From assembly GCA_021300055.1 (NCBI GenBank), contig JAJTHU010000215.1, positions 1 to 19,035 on the forward strand: a DNA stretch of 19,035 bases, written 5' to 3'. Below are positions 7,065 through 14,445 of the stretch, in pieces (position 1 is the first letter of the stretch; the number at the start of each line of letters is the position of its first letter). Below the pieces are notes generated by a model. That model did not search any database. It had not been told where the DNA came from and worked only from the letters and a program-made list of their open reading frames with translations. The position numbers were made by a program, and so were the translations under genes. Source of the stretch: Nitrosomonadaceae bacterium (GTDB taxonomy: Bacteria; Pseudomonadota; Gammaproteobacteria; Burkholderiales; Usitatibacteraceae).

Positions 7065-8537
7065 ATGTCTTCTGCTCTTTTTTGGTTTCGCCGCGACCTA
7101 CGCGTCGATGACAACGTCGGCCTTGCCGCGGCATTGCACGCCGCCCGTCGGGTTTACTGCGTGTTTGTGTTCGACCGCGACATCCTTGATCAGCTGCCGA
7201 GCCGCCAAGATCGCCGCGTCGAGTTCATTTGGGAGAGCGTGTTAGCGCTACGCCAAGATTTGCGCCAGCGTGGTGGCGATCTGCTTGTCATGCATGCCGC
7301 TGCACGCGATGCAATTCCCGCATTAGCAGCACAGTTGCGGGTGGAAACAGTTTTCACCAATGAGGACTATGAACCGGACGCCGTGGCTCGTGATGAAGCG
7401 GTACGTCGCGCCCTCGATGCGCAGGGCATCTCGTTTGAGACCCGCAAGGACACCGTGATCTTTGCGAAGGACGAAGTGCGCACCCAGAGCGGCGGTGTGT
7501 ACAGCGTCTTCACGCCGTACAAGAACGCGTGGCGCAAGAAACTCAGCGACGACGACTTGCGCGAACACCGCATTGACGAAGTGCAAACTCACCTTGCGAC
7601 CCCCGTTCAGGCCAAAAATGCCTCAAAAGGCGCGCCAGTGCTGGACTTTGATGCTTTTTCGCTCGAGGCGATGGGCTTTGGGCGAACCAACTTGTCGTCA
7701 TTGGGCGTGATTCCCGGCAGCGTCGGCGCCGACAAATTGCTGCAAGATTTTTTGCCGCGCATCGCGCGCTATAAGGACGCGCGGGATTTACCCGCCGTGA
7801 AGGGCGTCTCCTACTTGAGCGTGCACAATCGTTTTGGCACGGTATCGATTAGGCGCTTGGCTTCGCTCGCCTACGCCGAAGTAGTGCGTGGTACCGGCAT
7901 CGGTGCCGAAACGTGGCTCAACGAATTGGTATGGCGCGATTTTTACTTCCAGATCATCTGGCATCACCCACACGCTGCAAAGGGCGCGTTCCGGCCGGAA
8001 TATGACGCATTACAGTGGCCTAACGACGAGACGCTGTTTCGCGCTTGGTGTGACGCGCGCACGGGCTACCCGATCATCGATGCAGCCATGCAGCAGATCA
8101 ACCAAACCGGCTACATGCACAATCGCCTGCGCATGATCGTGGCCTCGTTTCTCACTAAGGATTTGTTGATCGATTGGCGTTGGGGGGAAAAGTATTTCGC
8201 CGACAACCTGATCGACTTCGATCTCTCAGCGAACAACGGCGGCTGGCAGTGGGCGGCGTCGACGGGTTGTGACGCGCAGCCGTACTTCCGCATTTTCAAT
8301 CCGGTGACGCAAAGCGAGCGCTTCGATGCAGAGGGCAAGTTCATTCGTCGCTACTTGCCTGCGCTCGCGAAGGTCCCCAACAAGTTCATCCACGCGCCAT
8401 GGACGATGCCGCCACTCGACCAGCAAGCCGCTGGTTGCATCATTGGTCGCGACTACCCCGCGCCGATTGTTGATCATGCCGTCCAGCGGGAAAAGGCGCT
8501 TTCGTTGTTCGGTGCCGTTAAAAAGCTCGCCAACTAG
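7065..8537 (+). CDS. phrB: Deoxyribodipyrimidine (CPD) photolyase, class I
   Basis: From the ATG at 7065 it is 490 aa, a normal photolyase length. It repairs cyclobutane pyrimidine dimers with blue light, using FAD and an antenna cofactor. The N-terminal antenna domain starts LFWFRRDLRVDDN. The FAD-binding half includes WLNELVWRDFYFQI, GYPIIDAAMQQI, MHNRLRMIVASFL, and FDLSANNGGWQWAASTGCDAQPYFRIFNP, with NNGGWQW at about residues 390-396 including the electron-chain Trp region. The open frame extends back to 6711, but those residues are antisense to yqgE and have no photolyase match. KNASKGAP (about residue 185) shares 15 nt with the odd linker of prlC. It is followed after 137 nt by the antiporter gene and may be monocistronic. 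Confidence 0.96.
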   Translation: MSSALFWFRRDLRVDDNVGLAAALHAARRVYCVFVFDRDILDQLPSRQDRRVEFIWESVLALRQDLRQRGGDLLVMHAAARDAIPALAAQLRVETVFTNEDYEPDAVARDEAVRRALDAQGISFETRKDTVIFAKDEVRTQSGGVYSVFTPYKNAWRKKLSDDDLREHRIDEVQTHLATPVQAKNASKGAPVLDFDAFSLEAMGFGRTNLSSLGVIPGSVGADKLLQDFLPRIARYKDARDLPAVKGVSYLSVHNRFGTVSIRRLASLAYAEVVRGTGIGAETWLNELVWRDFYFQIIWHHPHAAKGAFRPEYDALQWPNDETLFRAWCDARTGYPIIDAAMQQINQTGYMHNRLRMIVASFLTKDLLIDWRWGEKYFADNLIDFDLSANNGGWQWAASTGCDAQPYFRIFNPVTQSERFDAEGKFIRRYLPALAKVPNKFIHAPWTMPPLDQQAAGCIIGRDYPAPIVDHAVQREKALSLFGAVKKLAN

Positions 8538-8674
8538 CGCAGCGACACGCGTGATGCGTCGGGCCGCGCGGCGGGCCGGCTCGCAGAATCCGACCTGAAC
8601 TCTTCCCAGCGGTAGGGGTCAAGATAATGTTGCGTTGATCTCCCTCTCGAACGCGCCTAACCAAGCCTCCACCG

Positions 8675-10399
8675 ATGCCCCACGAAACCAACCTGATCAG
8701 CACCATCGCCGTCGGTCTCGGCCTCGCGATGGTTTTTGGTTTTGCGGCAGCGCGGCTAAAGGTGCCACCATTAGTGGGCTACCTGCTGGCAGGGATTGCC
8801 GTCGGTCCGCACACACCCGGCTTTGTGGCTGACGTCGCGCTCGCCACACAGTTGGCAGAGATCGGTGTGATGTTGCTGATGTTCGGCGTTGGCCTGCATT
8901 TCTCGCTAGGCGACTTGCTGGCGGTACGGCGCATCGCCATTCCCGGCGCGCTCGTGCAAATGGCAGTAGCAACGCTACTCGGCATGGCGGCCGCCACGAT
9001 ATGGGGCTGGTCGATTGGCGCTGGGCTGGTGTTCGGGATTTCCCTCTCCGTCGCAAGTACGGTGGTGCTGCTGAAAGCCTTGGAGTTGCGCGGCCAACTC
9101 GAGTCTGCCAATGGTCGCATCGCGGTCGGTTGGCTGGTCGTCGAGGACCTCGCGATGGTGATCGTGCTGGTGATGCTTCCGCCTCTTGCAGTCTTTCTCG
9201 GTGGTAACGCACCCAATATCCCCGCCGCCGCAGGCGAATCGGTTTGGAGCGTCCTCGCGATCACGTTGCTGAAGGTGGCTGCCTTTGTCGCGCTGATGCT
9301 GCTTGTCGGGCGAAAGCTCTTTCCAAAGATTCTTTGGCTCATCGCCAGCCAAGGCTCGCGCGAGCTCTTCACGCTTTGCGTGATTGCGGCCGCGCTGGGC
9401 ATTGCGTTTGGTGCCGCTGCATTGTTTGGGGTGTCGTTTGCGCTGGGTGCGTTTTTCGCGGGTATGGTGCTGCGCGAGTCACCGCTGAGTCATCGCGCTG
9501 CGAACGAATCGCTTCCGCTACGCGATGCGTTTGCGGTGTTGTTCTTTGTCTCAGTCGGCATGCTCTTCGACTGGCGCGTGCTTATCGAGCACCCCTTCAA
9601 GGTGCTTGGGGTGGTTGTGATCATCTTGATCGGCAAGACACTTGCCGCCATCGGTCTAGTGCTGCTGTTGCGGTACCCGCTGAATACCGCGCTCACGGTG
9701 GGCGTTAGTCTTGCCCAGATCGGAGAGTTCTCGTTTATCTTGATTGGCCTCGGCGTGGCGCTCAACGTCGTGCCAACCGAAGCGCAGAGCCTCGTGTTGG
9801 CGGGCGCCCTGATCTCGATCGCAGCGAATTCTCTGCTATTTGCGTGCATTGAACCGGCGCAACGCTGGATTCGCTCGCGCTCTTTTCTCGCGCGACGCTT
9901 CGACCGACCGGCCGATCCACTCGCGGTACTGCCGATGGAGACGCCGCGCTCGCACTTGAGCGGACAGGTCGTTATCGTCGGATATGGTCGCGTAGGTCGG
10001 CAGGTGGCCGAACGCCTTAGTGCGGCTGGGGTTCACTTCATCGTTGCTGAGCAACAGCGCGAGCTCGTCGAAAGGCTTCGCGAAACCGGCATCGATGCGG
10101 TCTGCGGAGATGCGGCCGACCCAGCTGTGCTGATTCAGGCACATATTGCCCACGCCGCAGCATTGGTCATTGCCTCACCCGACAGCACGCAAGTTGGCAA
10201 GATGATCGAGACGGCGAAAACACTGAACCCAACGATTCGTGTCGCCATACGCGTCGATGGCGGCACTCACAGCGAGCGTGAAGTCGCGCGATTGAACAAC
10301 GAAGGTGCCGGAACGGTGTTTACGCCTGAAGCAGCGTTGGCCGAGCGCATGAGTGTAGAGGTCTTGCGCTGGCTCCAACCCACGGAGACCAAAACCTAA
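8675..10399 (+). CDS. ybaL: YbaL/KefB-type cation:proton antiporter with TrkA-N domain
   Basis: This 574-aa inner-membrane protein of the CPA2 family has about a dozen hydrophobic helices in residues 8-390, followed by a cytoplasmic TrkA-N (RCK) domain. The opening VPPLVGYLLAGIAVGPHTPGFVAD is close to the YbaL/KefB signature. FGISLSVASTVVLLKAL and VGWLVVEDLAMVI contain the transport-core Asp, and SLAQIGEFSFILIGLG is a conserved late helix. The nucleotide-binding motif GYGRVGRQVAERLSAAG falls around residues 435-451, with CGDAAD downstream. The expected function is K+ or Na+/H+ exchange gated by NAD(H) or a thiol adduct; I cannot choose between the YbaL and KefB/C subtypes with certainty. Its TAA overlaps the aqpS TAG of the convergent gene by 4 nt, leaving no room for a terminator. 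Confidence 0.9.
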   Translation: MPHETNLISTIAVGLGLAMVFGFAAARLKVPPLVGYLLAGIAVGPHTPGFVADVALATQLAEIGVMLLMFGVGLHFSLGDLLAVRRIAIPGALVQMAVATLLGMAAATIWGWSIGAGLVFGISLSVASTVVLLKALELRGQLESANGRIAVGWLVVEDLAMVIVLVMLPPLAVFLGGNAPNIPAAAGESVWSVLAITLLKVAAFVALMLLVGRKLFPKILWLIASQGSRELFTLCVIAAALGIAFGAAALFGVSFALGAFFAGMVLRESPLSHRAANESLPLRDAFAVLFFVSVGMLFDWRVLIEHPFKVLGVVVIILIGKTLAAIGLVLLLRYPLNTALTVGVSLAQIGEFSFILIGLGVALNVVPTEAQSLVLAGALISIAANSLLFACIEPAQRWIRSRSFLARRFDRPADPLAVLPMETPRSHLSGQVVIVGYGRVGRQVAERLSAAGVHFIVAEQQRELVERLRETGIDAVCGDAADPAVLIQAHIAHAAALVIASPDSTQVGKMIETAKTLNPTIRVAIRVDGGTHSEREVARLNNEGAGTVFTPEAALAERMSVEVLRWLQPTETKT

Positions 10400-11079
10400 T
10401 TCGCTCGAGCTGTCGAAGGTTCGGTTTGGAACAGCCTTGTCGCCAACAACAGCGCGACAACCAATGCAACTAACTGTGCGAGGATGAACCCCGGCGCGTC
10501 CTGCCAGCGAATGCCGGCAAACGAATCGCTCAGCGATCGCGCAATGGTGACTGCTGGGTTGGCAAACGAGGTAGACGCGGTAAACCAGTAAGCCGCTGTG
10601 ATGTAGCAGCCGACAGCAACCGCGATGGACTCTTTCCGGTGGCGCGCCACGCTGGCGATGACGATCAAAAGTCCAAACGTGGCAACGAACTCCGCAAACA
10701 TCTGCGCAGTACCCGTTCTTGCTTTTGTTGAAAGCTGGAGGACAGGTACTGCGAACATGAGGTGCGTGGCCCAAACACCGACGATCCCTCCGCCGATTTG
10801 TGCGCAAAGATAAGCGGGCACTTCTCGCCAGGGTAATTGACGCTGTGCCGCGTCCATCAGCGTAACAACCGGATTGAAGTGCGACGACACCGGGCCAAAG
10901 GTGAGGATCAATGCAACTAGCCCTGCGCCCGTGGCCAGCGTATTCGCGATTAGCGCCACCGCAACGTTGCCACCCGACAATCTCTCGGCCATGATGCCAG
11001 AGCCCACCACAATGGCGAGCAAGAACGCGGTACCCAGCGCCTCGGCACCGAGTCGCTGGCCTAGGGTCGCGCCACTCAT
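10396..11079 (-). CDS. aqpS: Aquaporin-family arsenite channel (AqpS-like)
   Basis: This 227-aa major intrinsic protein has six hydrophobic helices and the two half-helix motifs: the first is SHFNPVVTL (NPV, residues 69-71) and the second is SFANPAVTIAR (NPA, 174-176). The residue after the second NPA is Val, not the Arg of water-selective aquaporins, which suggests a wider or less polar filter. In Sinorhizobium meliloti, AqpS replaces an arsenite pump in an ars operon: ArsC makes arsenite, which leaves through the channel down its gradient. The same arrangement is seen here: it is last in arsR-arsI-arsC-aqpS, overlaps arsC by ATGA, and no ArsB or Acr3 gene is present. A generic glycerol or solute channel is possible in principle, but the context argues for arsenic. 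Confidence 0.88.
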   Translation of the reverse strand: MSGATLGQRLGAEALGTAFLLAIVVGSGIMAERLSGGNVAVALIANTLATGAGLVALILTFGPVSSHFNPVVTLMDAAQRQLPWREVPAYLCAQIGGGIVGVWATHLMFAVPVLQLSTKARTGTAQMFAEFVATFGLLIVIASVARHRKESIAVAVGCYITAAYWFTASTSFANPAVTIARSLSDSFAGIRWQDAPGFILAQLVALVVALLLATRLFQTEPSTARAN

Positions 11080-11579
11080 GCTGTTGCAGCGTCGCTGTGA
11101 ATCCGCTTGAGCGTGTCCGATTGCGCGAGATGCGCCAACTTTTCGTCTGAGAGGCTGACCAAGAGATCGATGCGCCGCTTAATGGCGTTCATCGTCGCTG
11201 CGAAGGCATGGCGTTTCGTTTCGTCATCCCCTTGGGTGTCGGAGGGATCTGGAAAACCCCAATGCGCAGTGGCAGGGTGTCCCGGCCAAATCGGGCAGGC
11301 TTCGCCCGCCGCGTTATCGCAAACCGTGATGATGATGTCCATCGCAGGCGCCCCGGGCGCAGCGAACACGTCCCATGACTTACTCGAAAACTGGTCGGCG
11401 CTAAAGCCCAGCTTCGCCACCTGCTCAAGCGCGAACGGATTTGGTTGCGTCTTTGGATAGCTGCCCGCGCTAAAGCCCTTGAATCTGCCCGCGCCGAGTT
11501 TGTTCAGGAGCGCCTCTGCCATCACCGAGCGCGCAGAGTTGTGCGTACAAAGGAAAAGAACGTTGTAGACCCTAGACAT
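11076..11579 (-). CDS. arsC: Arsenate reductase, low-molecular-weight phosphatase type
   Basis: This 167-aa cytoplasmic enzyme reduces As(V) to As(III). It has the tyrosine-phosphatase-like loop LCTHNSARS with nucleophile Cys11, VCDNAAGEACPIWPGHP with Cys87 and Cys95 as the probable shuttle pair, and HWGFPDPS with the general-acid Asp. Three redox cysteines in this pattern place it with thioredoxin-coupled ArsC (as in Staphylococcus pI258) rather than the glutaredoxin-dependent R773 type. A C-terminal extension of about 30 residues (LSDEKLAHLAQSDTLKRI) goes beyond the compact domain. It overlaps arsI by 8 nt upstream and aqpS by 4 nt downstream, so it belongs to the same transcript. Confidence 0.95.
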   Translation of the reverse strand: MSRVYNVLFLCTHNSARSVMAEALLNKLGAGRFKGFSAGSYPKTQPNPFALEQVAKLGFSADQFSSKSWDVFAAPGAPAMDIIITVCDNAAGEACPIWPGHPATAHWGFPDPSDTQGDDETKRHAFAATMNAIKRRIDLLVSLSDEKLAHLAQSDTLKRIHSDAATA

Positions 11580-12078
11580 TGCAGCACCCTTTTGCCGTGA
11601 TTTGGATTGGGATCGGCTTTGACGTCACGCGCGGCGGGCAGCATACCGCAGCGCCGGACAACTCACTGTTCGCAGATGATGACGGGCTTGTCACAGCATC
11701 AGCCTCACCGAAAACCGGGATGCTGCCCAGCGTGTGAAAGCTCTCCCAGGCGATTCCGCTAGGGTCCTGCACCCAGTACTTGTTGGAATTTGCGTAGCAG
11801 CACTGCGCGTCTTGCTCCTCTGCGATGGCCGCACCTGCGTCCTGCAGACGCCCGTGAATTTCCACAAGCTCTGCTTCGGATTCGGCCTGAATGCCAAGGT
11901 GATTTACGCCTGTCACGCTTTGGCGACTTGAGATCGCAAAGTTAATGCGCGGGTCATCGAGCATCCACTTAGCGTAGTCCGGCTTGACGACTGATGGCGG
12001 CGCACCAAACATCGCACTGTAGAACCGCATGGATTGCTCCAAGTTCGGTACGGCCACATGCACATGAAATCGTTTCAT
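11572..12078 (-). CDS. arsI: ArsI-type C-As lyase / CadI-family VOC protein
   Basis: This 168-aa vicinal-oxygen-chelate protein belongs to the ArsI/CadI group, in which ArsI is an Fe(II)-dependent dioxygenase that splits the C-As bond of trivalent organoarsenicals such as methylarsenite. Candidate metal ligands are His5 (or His7) in MKRFHVHVAV, His60 in GVNHLGI and Glu112 in IAWESFHT. The substrate-binding vicinal cysteines are Cys93-Cys94 in AQCCYANSNKYW; this layout closely follows characterised ArsI. The C-terminal tail (about 120-168) is low-complexity, then carries two further Cys pairs (146-147 and 165-166), as expected for As(III) capture. A Shine-Dalgarno AAAGGA for this gene lies in the last codons of arsR, 4 nt before the ATG region. 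A cadmium-induced protein without lyase activity is the alternative. Confidence 0.88.
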   Translation of the reverse strand: MKRFHVHVAVPNLEQSMRFYSAMFGAPPSVVKPDYAKWMLDDPRINFAISSRQSVTGVNHLGIQAESEAELVEIHGRLQDAGAAIAEEQDAQCCYANSNKYWVQDPSGIAWESFHTLGSIPVFGEADAVTSPSSSANSELSGAAVCCPPRVTSKPIPIQITAKGCCNV

Positions 12079-12082
12079 CTAG

Positions 12083-12511
12083 CTATCCTTTCTTAGGGGA
12101 TTTGCGCTGAGCGGTCGTGCGAACGGCTGTCGCACGACCGGACGCCGCGCGTACGAGCGCTTCCGGACGTTTGACCACACGTGCTGCAGAGGTCGACGGT
12201 GCGCAGTTCACTGGGCTAACGCAGTCATTGCCAGCGCAGCAGTTCTCGGTGAGATACGCGACAAGCGCGTTCATGGTGAGGAAATTCGTTGCATAAACGA
12301 TAGATCGCCCCTGCGGGGATGCAATCGTCAAACCTGCGTTGGTCAGTTCCTTCAGATGGAAAGACAACGTGGCGTTCGCTATTCCGAGACGCTCAGCGAT
12401 CACACCGACGGTGAGTCCGGCCGGCCCCGCCTCTACCAGCAGCCTAAAAATGGCAAGTCGAGACTCTTGGGCGAGTGCGGCAAGCGCTTGAATGACGGCT
12501 TTTGTTTCCAT
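12083..12511 (-). CDS. arsR: ArsR/SmtB-family arsenite-responsive repressor
   Basis: This 142-aa winged-helix repressor has a recognition helix in IANATLSFHLKELTNAGL (about residues 44-61) and a wing around GRSIVYA. The As(III) site is not in the DNA-binding helix as in R773 ArsR. Instead it is C-terminal, with Cys91, Cys92 and Cys97 in ENCCAGNDC, plus Cys102 in the following PVNC. This is the pattern of the Acidithiobacillus ferrooxidans type of ArsR. After residue 105 there is an unusual Arg/Lys-rich tail of nearly 40 residues that typical ArsR proteins lack. It is the first gene of the ars operon, and its start codon sits inside the proposed operator, implying autorepression and a leader of only about a dozen nucleotides. 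Confidence 0.94.
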   Translation of the reverse strand: METKAVIQALAALAQESRLAIFRLLVEAGPAGLTVGVIAERLGIANATLSFHLKELTNAGLTIASPQGRSIVYATNFLTMNALVAYLTENCCAGNDCVSPVNCAPSTSAARVVKRPEALVRAASGRATAVRTTAQRKSPKKG

Positions 12512-12533
12512 ATTTCTAGAATAATCGAAATAT
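12510..12533. promoter_or_regulatory. Probable ArsR operator (inverted repeat)
   Basis: ATATTTC (12510-12516) and GAAATAT (12527-12533) form a perfect 7-bp inverted repeat with a 10-nt centre, giving half-sites about one helical turn and a half apart. It spans from the arsR start codon to the -10 box, where a bound ArsR dimer would block transcription. The location and symmetry are seen in the sequence; binding by ArsR is inferred. Confidence 0.6.
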
Positions 12534-12558
12534 TAGAGACAATCAAGAGGAGTGTCAA
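12530..12558 (-). promoter_or_regulatory. Sigma70-type promoter of the arsR-arsI-arsC-aqpS operon
   Basis: Reading the minus strand, TTGACA (12553-12558, a perfect -35) is followed by 17 nt and then TAATAT (12530-12535) as -10. Transcription would begin near 12523, about 12 nt before the arsR ATG. The -10 overlaps the inverted repeat proposed as operator. Confidence 0.7.
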
Positions 12559-12638
12559 GAAATTCACCTTTTGACGACTAAATTGTGTGCAGCGCTACCT
12601 CGCTGCCCCCCCGATCGATTTACTCACTCAAGAAACCC

Positions 12639-13517
12639 ATGTCACTTCGAACCCTCATCGCAATCGCGGTCGTCATCACTACGGTAGCGCACGCGAGCCA
12701 ATCGTACGCACAGCGCCCCCTCGAATTTGGTGTCGGCTTGTTTCAACCCGACAAAGAAAAAAACGACGCGACCTACAAACCGCTGGCCGAGTACCTCGGC
12801 AAGAAACTCGGTCGCGAGGTGCGACTGCGCACGGTTGACAGTTGGGAGGGCTTGGCCAAATCGCTCGCGTCAGGCGAAACAGACCTCGCATTAATGGGGC
12901 CTTGGGGATACGTACTCGCCAATCACAACGCAGGTGCACAAGTCGTATCGACCATTCTGTATCAGGGAAAGCCGGAGTATTTCGCTATCATCGTGACTAA
13001 CCCGAAGTCAGGCATCAATCGGCTTGAGGACCTGAAGGGCCGCACGTTTGCGTTTGGGGACAAAGGTTCAACCTCGGGATACCTCATTCCCTCGCACGAA
13101 TTCCTCAAGCGCGGCATCGAACCCGAGAAGTTTTTTTCCAAAGTGGTCCACACCAAACACCAAGCGATTGAAACACAAGTCACGCGCGGCGAGCTTGATG
13201 CTGGCGCTGACTACAACCGCAACCGCGATGCCATGATCGAACAAGGTCTGATTAAGTCCATCGATTCAAAGATCATTTGGACATCGGCACCGCTACCGAA
13301 CGACGCCTTTGCAGTATCTGCCGATCTCGCCAAGGACAAGGCGTTTACCGCTCGACTCGCTGCCGCACTTGAGGAAGTCGGCGTCGCGCTGAAAACCCAC
13401 CCCAACTTGCTGCCCAACAACTACACCGGCTTCGTCACTAAGGACAATCGTTACTACATGCCCATTCGAGATGCCGCTCTGGCGTTAGGTTGGCTGCAAC
13501 CAAAGACCAATAAGTAA
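12639..13517 (+). CDS. PhnD-like periplasmic binding protein (phosphate/phosphite/phosphonate family)
   Basis: This 292-aa protein has a cleavable signal peptide (hydrophobic TLIAIAVVITTVAHA, cleavage near SYAQ). The type 2 periplasmic binding fold of the PhnD/PtxB/HtxB group follows: LEFGVGLFQPDKEKND, LALMGPWGYVLA, then GRTFAFGDKGSTSGYLIPSHEF, a phosphate-type anion-binding loop. The start is ATG 12639, which places the signal peptide at the N-terminus; 18 extra residues from 12585 are not signal-like. It diverges from arsR over a 127-nt gap containing the ArsR operator, so arsenic control is plausible. Related transport genes are known in arsenic gene islands. Phosphate, phosphite, a phosphonate or an arsenic oxyanion are all candidate ligands; specificity cannot be read from the sequence. 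Confidence 0.85.
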   Translation: MSLRTLIAIAVVITTVAHASQSYAQRPLEFGVGLFQPDKEKNDATYKPLAEYLGKKLGREVRLRTVDSWEGLAKSLASGETDLALMGPWGYVLANHNAGAQVVSTILYQGKPEYFAIIVTNPKSGINRLEDLKGRTFAFGDKGSTSGYLIPSHEFLKRGIEPEKFFSKVVHTKHQAIETQVTRGELDAGADYNRNRDAMIEQGLIKSIDSKIIWTSAPLPNDAFAVSADLAKDKAFTARLAAALEEVGVALKTHPNLLPNNYTGFVTKDNRYYMPIRDAALALGWLQPKTNK

Positions 13518-13520
13518 CGC

Positions 13521-14387
13521 ATGCCGCAAACAGGTTTCAGCGGTCGGCATACCAGCGTCTACATGGCCTTGTACGTCGTGCTGGTGGCGCTATGTCTGGG
13601 CTCTCTGATACGAGACGGCGACCTATCGCTGGGTCGGATGCCCTGGAAGAATTTGCAGACCACGATGTCCGAGTTGTCCGTGCCATCGTTCATCAACGTT
13701 TGGTTCGGTAACGAGCGTCTTGAATTCAGGAACGAAGACGGGAAGCTGCTGCGCGTTGAAAACCAGCGCGAGAGTGAGGCGCGATATTTGATGGGGGTAG
13801 GCAAAGCAATCTGGACGACGTTCCAGATCGCCACGCTGGGCACTTTGCTCGCGGCGCTACTCGGCGCGCCTCTCGGTGTCATCGCCGCAAAGAATATGCA
13901 TGCTCCGCTGCCGCTAGCGTGGCTTGCTCGCCGCATGCTCGACGTCAGTCGCTCGATCCACACGCTGGTGTTTGGTTTGCTGATTGTTGGGATCATCGGA
14001 CTTGGTCCCATGGCTGGCATCTTGGCGATCGCACTACACTCAATGGGCACATGCGGAAAGCTATTTGCTGAAAGCATCGAAACGCTGGACATGCGTGGGG
14101 TTGAAGCCGTGCGCGCGACAGGCGCTAGCCCTATACAGGTCATGCTGTTTGGGGTTTGGCCCGCGCTCATGCCTTCTTTTGTGTCGAATCACCTCTACCT
14201 GTGGGAATACAACATACGTGATTCCACGGTCCTCGGCCTTATTGGCGCCGGCGGGCTCGGCCTGCTGCTCAGCGAATCCGTTTCGCTGTTTCAATGGGGT
14301 AGGCTGGCAACGCTACTCATCACGATCGTATTGATGGTGATTGCTTTCGATAGCCTCTCACGCAAGATCCGACAGCAAATGATTTAG
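13521..14387 (+). CDS. PhnE-like ABC transporter permease
   Basis: This 288-aa inner-membrane permease begins 3 nt after the binding-protein gene. One N-terminal helix (about residues 14-31) is followed by a hydrophilic periplasmic stretch to about residue 90, then the binding-protein-dependent transport core with several helices (about 95-120, 140-175, 225-250, 255-280). The ATPase-docking EAA-type loop is intact: ETLDMRGVEAVRATGASPIQVMLFGVWP. So it should work with an ATPase, yet no phnC-like gene with Walker motifs is found here or elsewhere in the window. A genomic PhnC/PstB-like ATPase in trans is the simplest idea. The pairing and context point to uptake of phosphorus or arsenic oxyanions. 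Confidence 0.86.
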   Translation: MPQTGFSGRHTSVYMALYVVLVALCLGSLIRDGDLSLGRMPWKNLQTTMSELSVPSFINVWFGNERLEFRNEDGKLLRVENQRESEARYLMGVGKAIWTTFQIATLGTLLAALLGAPLGVIAAKNMHAPLPLAWLARRMLDVSRSIHTLVFGLLIVGIIGLGPMAGILAIALHSMGTCGKLFAESIETLDMRGVEAVRATGASPIQVMLFGVWPALMPSFVSNHLYLWEYNIRDSTVLGLIGAGGLGLLLSESVSLFQWGRLATLLITIVLMVIAFDSLSRKIRQQMI

Positions 14388-14445
14388 CGATCGCGTCGCA
14401 AGACAAGCGTCGCAGTACCAACAACTCGACCGATAGAAACCCATC

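Noticed and set aside
8779..9402. 207-codon minus-strand frame
   Set aside because: Antisense to the transmembrane part of the antiporter; codon-bias artefact.
12571..12599. TTGACG as a forward -35 box for the PhnD-like gene
   Set aside because: No acceptable -10 box occurs 16-18 nt downstream; left unassigned.
13559..14170. 203-codon minus-strand frame
   Set aside because: Antisense to the PhnE-like permease; Ser/Pro/Arg-rich shadow with no domain.
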